Source of the DNA: Butyricicoccus pullicaecorum
GTDB taxonomy: Bacteria > Bacillota > Clostridia > Oscillospirales > Butyricicoccaceae
Reading direction: 5' to 3'
Assembly (NCBI GenBank): GCA_018366035.1
Contig: JAGZIW010000004.1
Location: 72,427-136,426 of the forward strand
DNA: 64,000 bases
The notes under the pieces were generated by a model. It had not been told where the DNA came from. It searched no databases and was given only the letters and a program-made list of their open reading frames with translations. Position numbers and translations under genes: made by a program. Shown piece by piece: positions 7,067 to 16,133 of this stretch (the stretch's first letter is position 1; each line of letters begins with the position of its first letter).

Positions 7067-9989
7067 GCCTCTTTCCCTCCTCAATGGCGGCAAGCATACT
7101 GCGAATACGAATCCGTGCCGCACCTAAATTATTGATTTCATCAATTTTCAGCTGGGTGTAAATTTTCCCGCTTTTTTCTACGATTGCACGCACCTCATCG
7201 GTCGTAATGGCATCTATGCCGCAGCCAAAGGAGACCAGCTGAATCAAATGTGCATTGGGCTTTTGTGCAACATAATTTGCCGCGCTGTACATACGGGAAT
7301 GGTATGTCCACTGATTCAAAACTTGCACATCGGGCGCTTTTGCAAGCTGCCATACGGAATCCTCCGAAACCACCACCATACCATAGGAGGCGATCATCTG
7401 GTTCATGCCATGATTGATTTCCGGATCGATGTGATAGGGTCTGCCCGCCAAAACAGCAATGGACAGACCATTGGCGTCGGCATAGGCAATCGCCTGTTCA
7501 CCCTGTGCCCGCACTGCATCATAATAGTGCTGCAATGCGCGATAGGCTGCGGTGGCCGCACGCCGGATATCCAGCTTTTGAATCCATGGATATTTGTCAC
7601 AAAAGAATCGTGCTGCATATTTCCGGAACCGTTTTGGGTCGTTGAGTTCAAAATACGGCATCATAAAGTCAACCTGCTGAAGCTCCGCGACATTTGCCGC
7701 GAGCAGTTCGGGATAATACGCAACGACCGGACAGTTATAGCAGTTATCCGCACGTCCCTCGTCCAAATTATAGGTCATACAGGGATAGAAAATGGAATGT
7801 ATGCCCTTTTGGATCAGGTTTTCGATATGTCCATGCACCAGCTTTGCCGGATAGCACACGGTATCCGACGGAATAGAGTGCTGCCCCTTCATATACAGCT
7901 CATGAGAGGAGGGGTCGCTCAGCACAACCTCAAAGCCCAATTCACTCAAAAACGTGTGCCAAAATGGCAGAAGTTCGTAGAAATTGAGTGCCAGCGGCAA
8001 ACCAATCTGTTCTTTTCCGGACTTCGGCTGAAATCCACGCAGATATTCATATTTCCAGCGGTACAGATCCGGAAGATCCATATTCGCTGATTTTCCAAGC
8101 GGACGCTCACAGCGATTGCCCGAAATAAAACGTCTGCCTCCAGAAAAGCTGTTGACTGTCAAATTGCAGTGATTTGTACACAGCCCGCAGCGCACGCTGC
8201 TGACACTGTGCTGGAACTGGGTCAGTTCTCCAGACAAAATCAAGCTGCTTGTTTGCGCACAGTGATCCTTTGCATAAAGCGCCGCGCCATAGGCACCCAT
8301 CAATCCGGAAATCGCCGGACGTGTAACCTCCCTGCCAATTTCCTGTTCAAAGGAACGCAAAATGGCATCATTCAAGAATGTGCCGCCCTGCACGACAATG
8401 TGTTTCCCCAAATCCTCCTGTGCACGAATCACCTTATACAGCGCATTTTTGACCACAGAAACCGATAGCCCTGCCGAGATCATGTCAATGGAGGCGCCGT
8501 CCTTCTGTGCCTGCTTGACCGAGGAATTCATAAATACGGTACAGCGAGAACCCAAATCGAGCGGCTGTTTGGAGAACAGTCCCAGTTTGCAAAATTCCTC
8601 AATGGAATAGCCCATAGAGCGCGCAAAGGTTTCAATAAAAGAGCCGCAGCCCGACGAGCACGCCTCATTCAAGAAGATATTGTCCACACAGCCATTGCGG
8701 ATTTTGAAGCATTTGATATCCTGCCCGCCAATATCAATAATGAAATCGACTTCTGGGCAAAAATGTCGGGCTGCCCGAAAATGCGCAATAGTTTCCACCA
8801 GTCCATGGTCGATTCCGAACGCATTTTGAATGAGCGCCTCGCCATAACCCGTGACAGCAGAGGCACGAATATGTACCCGATCCCCGCACAGCTCATAAAG
8901 CTTTCCAAGCTGTTCTTCGATGACACAGACCGGATTTCCCTTATTCGACGAGTAATGATGGTATAAAATCTGATCGTCCTCACCCATCAAAACCAGCTTG
9001 GTCGTTGTAGAGCCACAATCTATGCCCAGATAGGCGTCTCCCTCATACATAGAGACATGCCGCGTCATTACATTATGACTTGCATGCCGCGCAGAAAATT
9101 CCTGATATTCCTGCTGTGAGGTAAAAAGCGGTGGTAAATAATGGCTGGTCACAGGTACATCGGTTGTCCGCTGTAAAACGGTTAAAAATTCTGTATAGGT
9201 ATAAACCCGCTCGGTATTCTTCGCATATTCCGCAGCGCCTGCGGCGATTGCATAGGGTGCAAGCTCTGGAAAGTGCGCATGTGCATCATTGAGATGCAGC
9301 GTCTGTCGAAACCGTGCCTGTAATCCCTTAAAGAAGAACAGCGGACCGCCTAAAAACAAGACATCTCCCGTAATGGCGCGCCCCTGTGCCAGTCCTGTGA
9401 GGGTTTGATTCACGACTGCCTGAAAGATGGACGCTGCCACATCTTCCTTTCTTGCCCCTTCATTGAGCAGCGGCTGGATATCGGTCTTTGCAAATACGCC
9501 GCAGCGCGATGCAATGGTGTAGATCCGCTCAGCATTCTGGCTCAGCGTATCCAATTCCTCCGGTGTCACATCGAGCAGAACCGCCATCTGATCGATAAAT
9601 GCTCCTGTCCCTCCAGCACAGGAGCCGTTCATACGCTCCTCCAGCTGTCCTTTCAGGAATATGATCTTGGCATCTTCGCCGCCCAATTCAATCACCACAT
9701 CTGCCGATGGTACGTGTACGCCAACAGCCTTTCTCGCCGCAAAGACCTCCTGCACAAAGTCAACACCACTTGCGTTTGCCACGCCCAACCCCGCCGAGCC
9801 TGTGATTGCTGTATGAAGGCGACAATCGCCAAGGATATCCTTTGCCATTTCCAGCATCTCACATGCTTTTTCACGTACCTTAGAAAAATGGCGCTCATAC
9901 TTCTTATAAATAATTGCTCCGTCCTGCACGGCAACGAGTTTGACGGTCGTTGAACCAATATCAATCCCCAAATAGATCTCTGTATCCAT
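7056..9989 (-). CDS. Acyl-CoA dehydratase activase-related ATPase, duplicated BadF/BcrA-type domains plus DUF2229
   Basis: A 977-residue protein with two tandem ASKHA ATPase domains of the HgdC/BadF type. The first opens with YLGIDIGSTTVKL and the second, at about residue 315, with YLGIDCGSTTTKL. Cluster-ligand cysteines appear in CAGGTG, SRCGVFAKTD and EACSSGCGSF. A DUF2229 region follows from ~640. HgdC-like activators use ATP to drive an electron from a [4Fe-4S] cluster into a radical dehydratase. ATG 9989 is preferred over 10007 because GGGGAGAG precedes it. The partner gene overlaps its 3' end. The pathway is not identifiable from context. Confidence 0.82.
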   Translation of the reverse strand: MDTEIYLGIDIGSTTVKLVAVQDGAIIYKKYERHFSKVREKACEMLEMAKDILGDCRLHTAITGSAGLGVANASGVDFVQEVFAARKAVGVHVPSADVVIELGGEDAKIIFLKGQLEERMNGSCAGGTGAFIDQMAVLLDVTPEELDTLSQNAERIYTIASRCGVFAKTDIQPLLNEGARKEDVAASIFQAVVNQTLTGLAQGRAITGDVLFLGGPLFFFKGLQARFRQTLHLNDAHAHFPELAPYAIAAGAAEYAKNTERVYTYTEFLTVLQRTTDVPVTSHYLPPLFTSQQEYQEFSARHASHNVMTRHVSMYEGDAYLGIDCGSTTTKLVLMGEDDQILYHHYSSNKGNPVCVIEEQLGKLYELCGDRVHIRASAVTGYGEALIQNAFGIDHGLVETIAHFRAARHFCPEVDFIIDIGGQDIKCFKIRNGCVDNIFLNEACSSGCGSFIETFARSMGYSIEEFCKLGLFSKQPLDLGSRCTVFMNSSVKQAQKDGASIDMISAGLSVSVVKNALYKVIRAQEDLGKHIVVQGGTFLNDAILRSFEQEIGREVTRPAISGLMGAYGAALYAKDHCAQTSSLILSGELTQFQHSVSSVRCGLCTNHCNLTVNSFSGGRRFISGNRCERPLGKSANMDLPDLYRWKYEYLRGFQPKSGKEQIGLPLALNFYELLPFWHTFLSELGFEVVLSDPSSHELYMKGQHSIPSDTVCYPAKLVHGHIENLIQKGIHSIFYPCMTYNLDEGRADNCYNCPVVAYYPELLAANVAELQQVDFMMPYFELNDPKRFRKYAARFFCDKYPWIQKLDIRRAATAAYRALQHYYDAVRAQGEQAIAYADANGLSIAVLAGRPYHIDPEINHGMNQMIASYGMVVVSEDSVWQLAKAPDVQVLNQWTYHSRMYSAANYVAQKPNAHLIQLVSFGCGIDAITTDEVRAIVEKSGKIYTQLKIDEINNLGAARIRIRSMLAAIEEGKRRAK

Positions 9990-10357
9990 AGTTCTCTCCC
10001 CGTTCATTTACTAAAAAATAAACCTTATCCTGTTTCTTTATCCACTCATGACCTTCATTCTATTTTATTCTTATATTCAGACCGAAATGTTTGATACTTC
10101 GTATCTTCTGCTGCAAACAGGAACAAAACAGGCAGAAAAAAGTCCTGTTAAACGTCTATCCTACACAGCTGAGACAGGCGCAAAAGCTGGCAGACACGCG
10201 GTAACAGGCAATTCCGACTATAACTATATCATATGATATTTATTTTTTCCAGCACAGGGTTTTGATTTTACAAGATTTTTACACATCCGACAAATTACGT
10301 CTTTTTTTCTGCAAAATATCTCTCTTCTCAACCATGAAAAATAATTTCTTCTGGTTC
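9990..10357. other. Intergenic region between the activase gene and the metK promoter
   Basis: About 370 bases without a convincing gene. Short open frames lack ribosome sites. The minus-strand promoter of the activase operon should lie here, but no good -35/-10 pair was found. Confidence 0.6.
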
Positions 10358-10386
10358 TTGACAAACATCGACCATGACGATATAAT
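10358..10386 (+). promoter_or_regulatory. Consensus promoter of metK
   Basis: A perfect TTGACA, 17-base spacer, TATAAT, placed 25 bases before the SAM riboswitch. Confidence 0.9.
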
Positions 10387-10411
10387 AGGGTCAAACAAAA
10401 CAACTGCATAC

Positions 10412-10552
10412 CTTATCAAGAGTGGTGGAGGGATCGGCCCTATGAAACCCGGCAACCTGCAAATTTGCAAGGTGCCAAATCCGGCGGTAGTATCGTAAAG
10501 ATGAGGCTCAACTCGCTAATGTGCTCCCGCTTTCTGCGGGAGCTTTTCTTTT
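10412..10552 (+). promoter_or_regulatory. SAM-I (S-box) riboswitch with terminator
   Basis: The aptamer (10412-10506) shows the S-box signatures: CTTATCAAGAG, GGTGGAGGGA, GGCCCTATGAAACCCGGCAA, the variable GCAAATTTGC hairpin, GGTGCCAAATCC and a closing GATGAG. A GC-rich hairpin with arms GCTCCCGC/GCGGGAGC (10523-10543) and a T-run follows as the expression platform. SAM binding should favour the terminator, so metK is expressed when SAM is low. This is feedback control, since MetK makes SAM. Confidence 0.97.
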
Positions 10553-10592
10553 CTACATGCAAGGGTATGCACACAAGAAAGGATCTTTTATT

Positions 10593-11780
10593 ATGGCAAG
10601 ACATCTGTTTACTTCTGAATCTGTTACCGAAGGACATCCGGACAAAATCTGCGACCAGATTTCCGACGCAGTCTTGGACGCAATCTACGCACAGGACCCA
10701 ACCGCCCGCGTTGCGTGTGAAACCACTGTGACGACCGGCATTGTATCTGTTATGGGCGAAATTACAACCAACTGCTATGTCGACATTCCAAAGGTTGCAC
10801 GTGCTGTGATTCAGGACATCGGCTACACCCGTGCAAAGTACGGCTTTGATGCAAGCACCTGCGCAGTTGTTACCTCCATCGACGAGCAGTCTGTGGATAT
10901 CGCATTGGGTGTCGACAACTCTCTTGAGCGCAAGGAAGGCGATGCAGACGCTGCGCTGGAAAACGGTGCCGGCGATCAGGGCATGATGTTTGGTTATGCC
11001 TGCGACGAAACGCCGGAGCTGATGCCCCTGCCTATTTCTCTCGCACATAAAATGGCACAGCGGTTGACTGAGGTTCGCAAAAACGGTACCCTGCCGTATC
11101 TGCGTCCAGACGGCAAGACACAGGTAACGGTAGAATACGATGATGATAACCGCCCGATTCGTCTGGAAGCTGTTGTTGTTTCCTCTCAGCATGCACCTGA
11201 CGTTTCTCTTGAGCAGATTCGTGCAGATATTCTGGAGCATGTTATCAAAGCGACCGCTCCGGCTGACCTGCTTGATGAAAACACAAAAATCTATGTCAAC
11301 CCAACCGGACGCTTTGTAATCGGCGGCCCACAGGGTGACTCCGGTCTGACAGGACGTAAAATCATTGTCGATACCTATGGCGGCATCGGCCGTCATGGCG
11401 GCGGTGCGTTCTCCGGCAAGGACCCGACCAAGGTTGACCGTTCCGCAGCCTATGCAGCACGCTACGTTGCAAAGAATATCGTTGCAGCTGGTCTCGCTTC
11501 CCGCTGTGAGGTACAGCTTGCCTATGCAATCGGTGTTGCAAAGCCTGTTTCCATCATGGTGGATACCTTTGGTACCGGTAAGGTCGAGGAAGCAAAGCTG
11601 GAGGCTGCTGTTGAAAAGGTATTTGATCTGCGTCCTGCTGCAATTATTAAGACATTGGACTTGCGCCGTCCGATTTACCGAAAGCTTGCCGCATACGGTC
11701 ACATGGGCCGCGAGGATCTCGGCGTTCGCTGGGAGGATACCGACCGCGCAGAGGCACTCCGTGCTGCTGTCGAGGCTTAA
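10593..11780 (+). CDS. metK: S-adenosylmethionine synthase
   Basis: A 395-residue MetK that makes SAM from ATP and methionine. It has the family's GHPDKICDQISDA motif at residue ~14, GAGDQG(M)MFGYA near ~120, and GGAFSGKDPTKVDRSAAY near ~270. Length is standard. The ATG at 10593 follows AAGAAAGGA; an open frame runs further upstream but enters the riboswitch terminator. Expression is controlled by the SAM-I riboswitch immediately upstream. Monocistronic, with double hairpins downstream. Confidence 0.98.
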   Translation: MARHLFTSESVTEGHPDKICDQISDAVLDAIYAQDPTARVACETTVTTGIVSVMGEITTNCYVDIPKVARAVIQDIGYTRAKYGFDASTCAVVTSIDEQSVDIALGVDNSLERKEGDADAALENGAGDQGMMFGYACDETPELMPLPISLAHKMAQRLTEVRKNGTLPYLRPDGKTQVTVEYDDDNRPIRLEAVVVSSQHAPDVSLEQIRADILEHVIKATAPADLLDENTKIYVNPTGRFVIGGPQGDSGLTGRKIIVDTYGGIGRHGGGAFSGKDPTKVDRSAAYAARYVAKNIVAAGLASRCEVQLAYAIGVAKPVSIMVDTFGTGKVEEAKLEAAVEKVFDLRPAAIIKTLDLRRPIYRKLAAYGHMGREDLGVRWEDTDRAEALRAAVEA

Positions 11781-11830
11781 AAAAATAAGGCTGTTTTCAC
11801 CAGCCTTTCCAGAGGAGCTAATCTCCCGAA

Positions 11831-11862
11831 ATACAGAGCCGGTTTCCATGGAAACCGGCTCT
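11831..11862. repeat. AGAGCCGGT hairpin, copy 2
   Basis: The AGAGCCGGTTTCC arm at 11835 pairs with its complement at 11850-11862 across a 2-base centre. The leader AAATACAGAGCCGGTT matches the hairpin at 1452-1485. Confidence 0.55.
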
Positions 11863-11894
11863 TCCCCGCTCTCTATGAGCGGGGTTATTTTTTA
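11863..11894 (+). terminator. metK terminator
   Basis: CCCCGCT pairs with AGCGGGG across a 7-base loop, followed by TTATTTTTT. Confidence 0.8.
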
Positions 11895-11942
11895 CGCATC
11901 AAAATACAGTACGCACAATAATGGGATTTGTACCAAAAGGCT

Positions 11943-13331
11943 TTATGGTATGATAATTTCCTCCGCGACCTGTTCCCCATGCTGGCTATTGCCATCTGTA
12001 CGATAATACTGGCGAATGGTACTGCCGTCTGCCTTTACATAATCGACCACAAGGATCTGCCCCTGCTCTATGGGCATCGGGAAATTCCGATAAGGCAATA
12101 CATTACCGGTTTTCCCAGAATGTTCAAAATCTGCATAAGCATTTTCCAGCCGCCAAAACTCCTGATATCGAAATTCCGGTGTAAAGGCGGACAGATCCAC
12201 AACCCCGAAATAAGCGGCTTCATACGTCTTGCCTGCCACCTGAATTTGATCGGTTCGGCTGGAAACGACTTCCTGCCTTGTCAAATCCTGCGCCCGTACA
12301 CGGTCTCCATAGTGCTCCTTGAGCTGTTCTGTCATGCAAGGCACAAAATTACCCTCGGCAGACAGAACCTCTGTGCTCAGATGTGCCGAACCATAAATTG
12401 CCATGACGTTAGCCCCCTTGAGCGTATCCAATATGTGAATAAAATTCTCGGTCATCATATTTTCACGATACGCATCGTCTGCACTCTCATAATACCGTTT
12501 GCCCTGCTCCATAATTTCTAGTGCACGCTGATAAGCGTCTGTATCCTCCATGTTCTGTTTGCACAGAGCATTGAGGTAACGTGCACCTGTGGTTGCATAT
12601 TCATGTCCTACATCTGTTCCATGAAACACCGTTTCCGGACAGTGTTCCTTAATCTTATGATAGAACCGTTTCAGCTGCTCTGCATATAAGTCCGTACCAT
12701 ACCAATCCTCATACACGGCATTCAAAATTTGATTATCCTCCTCCCGCAGCCATGTATTTAATAGTTCTGCGGTATAGTCCGGAAGCTCTACAAACAGGTG
12801 ACGCATCTTGTCCTGTTCATAATGTGTCTGCCACTTCTGGAATATTTCGTCCAACATCGGTTTGGAACCATATTCTACCCCGTAGAGAAAAATCAGCCCC
12901 TGTGCTTCCAACGGCTCCGGCGGTTTCACTGGTTCATAACTCAGGTGAAATTTTCCCTTATGCTTTTTGCCCTCTATCTGTACCACCACCTGATCCGGTG
13001 TTTCGATATCAAAGGTCTGGTTTCCCATGTTTTCCTCAGAAAAAATCACGTCACCTGCGGTATTCTGCACAATGATCCCCAGACTTCCCTCGGTCGTCTC
13101 CACCTCAATATGCAGATTCTTGATGTCATCTTTTGCACGCATCGTGCGCTTCATGGTTCCGTCTAACTGTATGTACTGCGCCTCCCATATATGCTTTTGT
13201 GCGCGTTCTGTATAGCCGATTCGCCAGCCCTGTGACGTCGCGCCAATACCCAAATACTGTACCGCTGCAACAATCCCCACAGCAGCTGCTATAATAATCA
13301 AAATCGCCCAGATACTCTTTTTCCTTCTCAT
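11943..13331 (-). CDS. Membrane-anchored protein with EreA/ChaN/TIKI-like domain
   Basis: A 462-residue protein with one N-terminal membrane anchor (residues ~6-27), a short beta-rich segment (~50-130), then a domain resembling the erythromycin-esterase/ChaN/TraB (TIKI) superfamily. The hints are LYGVEYGS, a Glu in LFVELPDY, the HGTDVGHEYATTG segment and IYGSAHLS, positions where this superfamily keeps metal or catalytic Glu/His residues. The C-terminal ~100 residues are beta-rich and unassigned. It lies upstream of nothing obvious on its strand and ends before metK's terminator. The enzymatic role is not established; the superfamily call is tentative. Confidence 0.55.
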   Translation of the reverse strand: MRRKKSIWAILIIIAAAVGIVAAVQYLGIGATSQGWRIGYTERAQKHIWEAQYIQLDGTMKRTMRAKDDIKNLHIEVETTEGSLGIIVQNTAGDVIFSEENMGNQTFDIETPDQVVVQIEGKKHKGKFHLSYEPVKPPEPLEAQGLIFLYGVEYGSKPMLDEIFQKWQTHYEQDKMRHLFVELPDYTAELLNTWLREEDNQILNAVYEDWYGTDLYAEQLKRFYHKIKEHCPETVFHGTDVGHEYATTGARYLNALCKQNMEDTDAYQRALEIMEQGKRYYESADDAYRENMMTENFIHILDTLKGANVMAIYGSAHLSTEVLSAEGNFVPCMTEQLKEHYGDRVRAQDLTRQEVVSSRTDQIQVAGKTYEAAYFGVVDLSAFTPEFRYQEFWRLENAYADFEHSGKTGNVLPYRNFPMPIEQGQILVVDYVKADGSTIRQYYRTDGNSQHGEQVAEEIIIP

Positions 13332-13365
13332 ACCTTCCCCCTTACCTGTCGGCTGACAGATGACA

Positions 13366-13396
13366 ATGAAAAACAGGGGGCATTCCTGCCCCCCTG
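13366..13396 (-). terminator. ackA terminator
   Basis: A CAGGGGGG stem with complementary CCCCCTG (13373-13396), followed on the minus strand by TTTTTCATTG. Confidence 0.8.
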
Positions 13397-13408
13397 AAAC
13401 GGTATTCT

Positions 13409-14617
13409 TTACTTTGCAGCCAGTTCGTTTACCAAACGCTCGGTATCCTGTGCAATCACCAATTCCTCATTGGTCGGAATCACGAGCACACGAACACGTG
13501 CATAGTCAATGGAAATATCCATCTGGCGGCCACGGAACTTGTTCTTCTCTGGGTCAATCTTGATGCCCAGATATTCCATGTGCTCACAAACGTCCCAACG
13601 TACAGAACGGTCGTTCTCACCAACACCAGCGGTAAATACAATGGCATCTACGCCGCCCATTGCCGCGATAAAGGAGCCGATGATCTTCTTAACAGACAGA
13701 TTGAACATATCCTTTGCCAGTGCAGCGCGTACATTGCCCTCTGCGATTGCGGTATCCAAATCGCGGAAGTCAGAGGAAACACCAGAAATACCCAGCATAC
13801 CCGACTTCTTGTTCAGGATATTGATGACATCATGTGCGTCCATGTGCTCATGCTCAGCTAAGAACTCAATGATTGCAGGGTCAATGTTACCAGAGCGGGT
13901 ACCCATCGGCAGACCGTCCAGCGGCGTAAAGCCCATGGAGGTATCTACGGACTTACCGCCATCAATTGCAGCAATGGAAGAACCGTTGCCAAGGTGGCAG
14001 GTAATGATCTTGAGATCTTCGATCGGACGGCCCAGCATTTCAGCAGCCTGCTTGGAAACATACTTATGGGAAGTACCATGGAAACCGTAACGACGGATTT
14101 TATACTTCTCGTAGTACTCATACGGAATTGCATACATGTAGTTCTTTGGCGGCATGGTCTGGTGGAATGCGGTATCAAAAACAGCAATCTGCGGAACGCC
14201 CTTACCCATAACCTCCTCGCAAGCATGAATACCGATGAGGTTCGGGGTATTATGGAGCGGTGCAAGCGGGATACAAGCCTCAATCGCCTTAATGACCTCG
14301 TCATTGATGACAACAGAATCGGCAAAATACTCGCCGCCGTGTACTACACGATGACCGACTGCATTGATTTCAGACATATCCTTAATAACGCCCCACTTTT
14401 CGTCGAGCAGGATATCAATAACAGCCTTGATTGCTTCTGCGTGGGTGTGCATCGGTACATCAGCCTTGTACTTCTCGTCCGATTCGCCCTGATGGGTCAG
14501 CTTGCCATCAATGCCAATACGTTCACACAGACCCTTTGCCATGACAGCCTTCGTTTCCATGTCGAACAACTGATACTTCAGGGAAGAACTACCCGCGTTA
14601 ATAACCAGTACTTTCAT
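13409..14617 (-). CDS. ackA: Acetate kinase
   Basis: A 402-residue acetate kinase that transfers phosphate from acetyl phosphate to ADP, the last step of fermentative ATP production. It opens with VINAGSSSLKYQLFD. It also shows VVHGGEYF, FDTAFHQTMP, RRYGFHGTSH and GNGSSIAAIDGG, and near the C-terminus FTAGVGEN. Length is standard. No pta gene is adjacent, although pta-ackA pairs are common. The promoter at 14734-14762 faces and overlaps that of tmcAL. Confidence 0.98.
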   Translation of the reverse strand: MKVLVINAGSSSLKYQLFDMETKAVMAKGLCERIGIDGKLTHQGESDEKYKADVPMHTHAEAIKAVIDILLDEKWGVIKDMSEINAVGHRVVHGGEYFADSVVINDEVIKAIEACIPLAPLHNTPNLIGIHACEEVMGKGVPQIAVFDTAFHQTMPPKNYMYAIPYEYYEKYKIRRYGFHGTSHKYVSKQAAEMLGRPIEDLKIITCHLGNGSSIAAIDGGKSVDTSMGFTPLDGLPMGTRSGNIDPAIIEFLAEHEHMDAHDVINILNKKSGMLGISGVSSDFRDLDTAIAEGNVRAALAKDMFNLSVKKIIGSFIAAMGGVDAIVFTAGVGENDRSVRWDVCEHMEYLGIKIDPEKNKFRGRQMDISIDYARVRVLVIPTNEELVIAQDTERLVNELAAK

Positions 14618-14689
14618 CCTTCATAACTCCTTGTTCTTTGTTTCTATATTGTTCGTACCCTACATTTTTGTTTTTTTTGCAAAAGAAAT

Positions 14690-14718
14690 TTGCAAGAAAC
14701 AACAAATACATGTACAAT
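14690..14718 (+). promoter_or_regulatory. Putative tmcAL promoter
   Basis: TTGCAA, 17 bases, TACAAT on the plus strand. Its -10 forms one arm of the inverted repeat TGTACAATA...TATTGTACA (14711-14741). Confidence 0.55.
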
Positions 14719-14733
14719 AATTCATATATATCT

Positions 14734-14762
14734 ATTGTACACTACCCCGTGCAAATGTACAA
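14734..14762 (-). promoter_or_regulatory. Putative ackA promoter
   Basis: TTGTAC, 17 bases, TACAAT on the minus strand. Its -10 forms the other arm of the inverted repeat at 14711-14741. The predicted start (~14727) lies within two bases of the tmcAL start. Confidence 0.55.
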
Positions 14763-14792
14763 CATCTATTCATAAAATTTTTGGAGGCAGAT

Positions 14793-15980
14793 ATGAAAAT
14801 TTGCGGAATCGTTGCCGAGTACAATCCTTTCCATAATGGACACGCCTATCACTGTGAAAAAACGCGGCAGCTTTTAGGAGATGAAACTGCCCTCGCAGCA
14901 GTCATGTCCGGCAATTTCGTACAGCGCGGCGACTTTGCAATTCTGGACAAATATCAGCGCGCTGCAATGGCAGTGCAGAATGGGCTGGATCTTGTCATCG
15001 AGCTGCCGCTCGCCGCAGCGCTGTCCTCTGCCGAGGATTTCTCCCGCGGAGCAATTGCTGTGCTCGAACAGATGGGCTGTGTGACCCATCTTTCCTTCGG
15101 CTCCGAGTGCGGAGACATCACACGAATCCAAAAGGCAGCCCGTGCCGACCGCTCTCTTGTGCATCGCTATATGACAGCAGGTGCGCCCTACGCCGCAGCA
15201 TTGCAGCAGGCAGTTTCCACAGCAGACCCCGATGCCGGCGCCTTGTTTTCCCACCCCAATAACACCCTTGGCATCGAATACTGCGCGGCACTGGATACGC
15301 TTGGCAGCCAAATCACGCCCATTACGATTTTTCGAGACGGTGCCGCACATGACAGTGCAGACGCACACGTGCGTCCCTCCGCATCTTTTCTGCGCACCCA
15401 AATTATGCAAGCTCATCTGGAAATTTGTCAGACACGAATGCCGGCCTCCGCATTCTCCATACTTTCGAAGGCCTGCGATACAGGGCATGCCCCTGCATCG
15501 CAGACAGTCTGCGATCTTGCGCTGGTCTCCTATCTGCGCCGTCTGTCTCCAGCAGATTTTATTCCTTACACAGGGGATATCGACGGACTGCACCACCGTC
15601 TTTATCGGGCAGTTCAGCAAAACTGCAATTTTTCTGCCATCTGTCAGGCGGCACAAACGCGCCGTTATCCTCTCGCCCGTATTCGTCGTGCCCTGCTGCG
15701 CACCTATCTGGGACTTTGTCACGATGCGTCTCCTCTGCCGCATTATCTGCGCGTACTTGCCATTGGGCCACGCGGACGAAAGCTTTTGCGAGAGATTGCA
15801 GCGCACGCTTCCTTGCCGCTGATTATAAAGCCTGTCAGCGAAAAAAAGCTGCCACAGGACTTGCAGCCCTATTTACAGCAGGACGTCCTTGCAGATGACC
15901 TATACAGCCTTGCACAACCCAACCGCACATTGCACATTGGCGGGCAGCATTACCGCCAGACCCCTTATCTTTACGAATAA
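14793..15980 (+). CDS. tmcAL: tRNA(Met) cytidine acetate ligase
   Basis: A 395-residue TmcAL (YlbM) protein. It activates acetate with ATP to acetylate the wobble cytidine of elongator tRNA-Met (ac4C34). The nucleotidyltransferase motif EYNPFHNGHAYH is at residues ~8-19 and MSGNFVQRGDFA near ~40. The ATG at 14793 follows GGAGG; the TTG at 14781 is less likely. It is divergent from ackA, whose reaction directly involves acetate; this neighbourhood recurs in Firmicutes. The C-terminal third is less conserved. Confidence 0.93.
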   Translation: MKICGIVAEYNPFHNGHAYHCEKTRQLLGDETALAAVMSGNFVQRGDFAILDKYQRAAMAVQNGLDLVIELPLAAALSSAEDFSRGAIAVLEQMGCVTHLSFGSECGDITRIQKAARADRSLVHRYMTAGAPYAAALQQAVSTADPDAGALFSHPNNTLGIEYCAALDTLGSQITPITIFRDGAAHDSADAHVRPSASFLRTQIMQAHLEICQTRMPASAFSILSKACDTGHAPASQTVCDLALVSYLRRLSPADFIPYTGDIDGLHHRLYRAVQQNCNFSAICQAAQTRRYPLARIRRALLRTYLGLCHDASPLPHYLRVLAIGPRGRKLLREIAAHASLPLIIKPVSEKKLPQDLQPYLQQDVLADDLYSLAQPNRTLHIGGQHYRQTPYLYE

Positions 15981-16001
15981 AGCAGATTTTTTCTGCTGTG
16001 T

Positions 16002-16055
16002 CCAGACGAAAAATGCCCGAAACCGCATATAAACGAGCGATCCCGAGCATTTTAG
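16002..16055. repeat. TGCCCGAAACCGC hairpin, copy 1
   Basis: A hairpin segment that shares GACGAA-AATGCCCGAAACCGC with the element at 25533-25583. Read on the minus strand it ends in GGGCATTTTTCG and may terminate the rplU-prp-rpmA-obgE transcript. A second stem (CTGGAAATC/GATTTCCAG) lies at ~16060-16100. Confidence 0.55.
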
Positions 16056-16133
16056 GGCTGTCTGGAAATCCCATCTGTTTTTACAGACAAGATTTCCAGC
16101 TTGCAAACTTATTTTACTGCATATGCGCAAAGC

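Noticed and set aside
10440..11849. Minus-strand 469-codon frame opposite metK
   Set aside because: It runs through the SAM riboswitch and the whole metK gene; composition is that of an antisense shadow.
14874..15806. Minus-strand 310-codon frame opposite tmcAL
   Set aside because: Antisense to tmcAL and Cys-rich in a shadow-like way; tmcAL motifs are clear on the plus strand.
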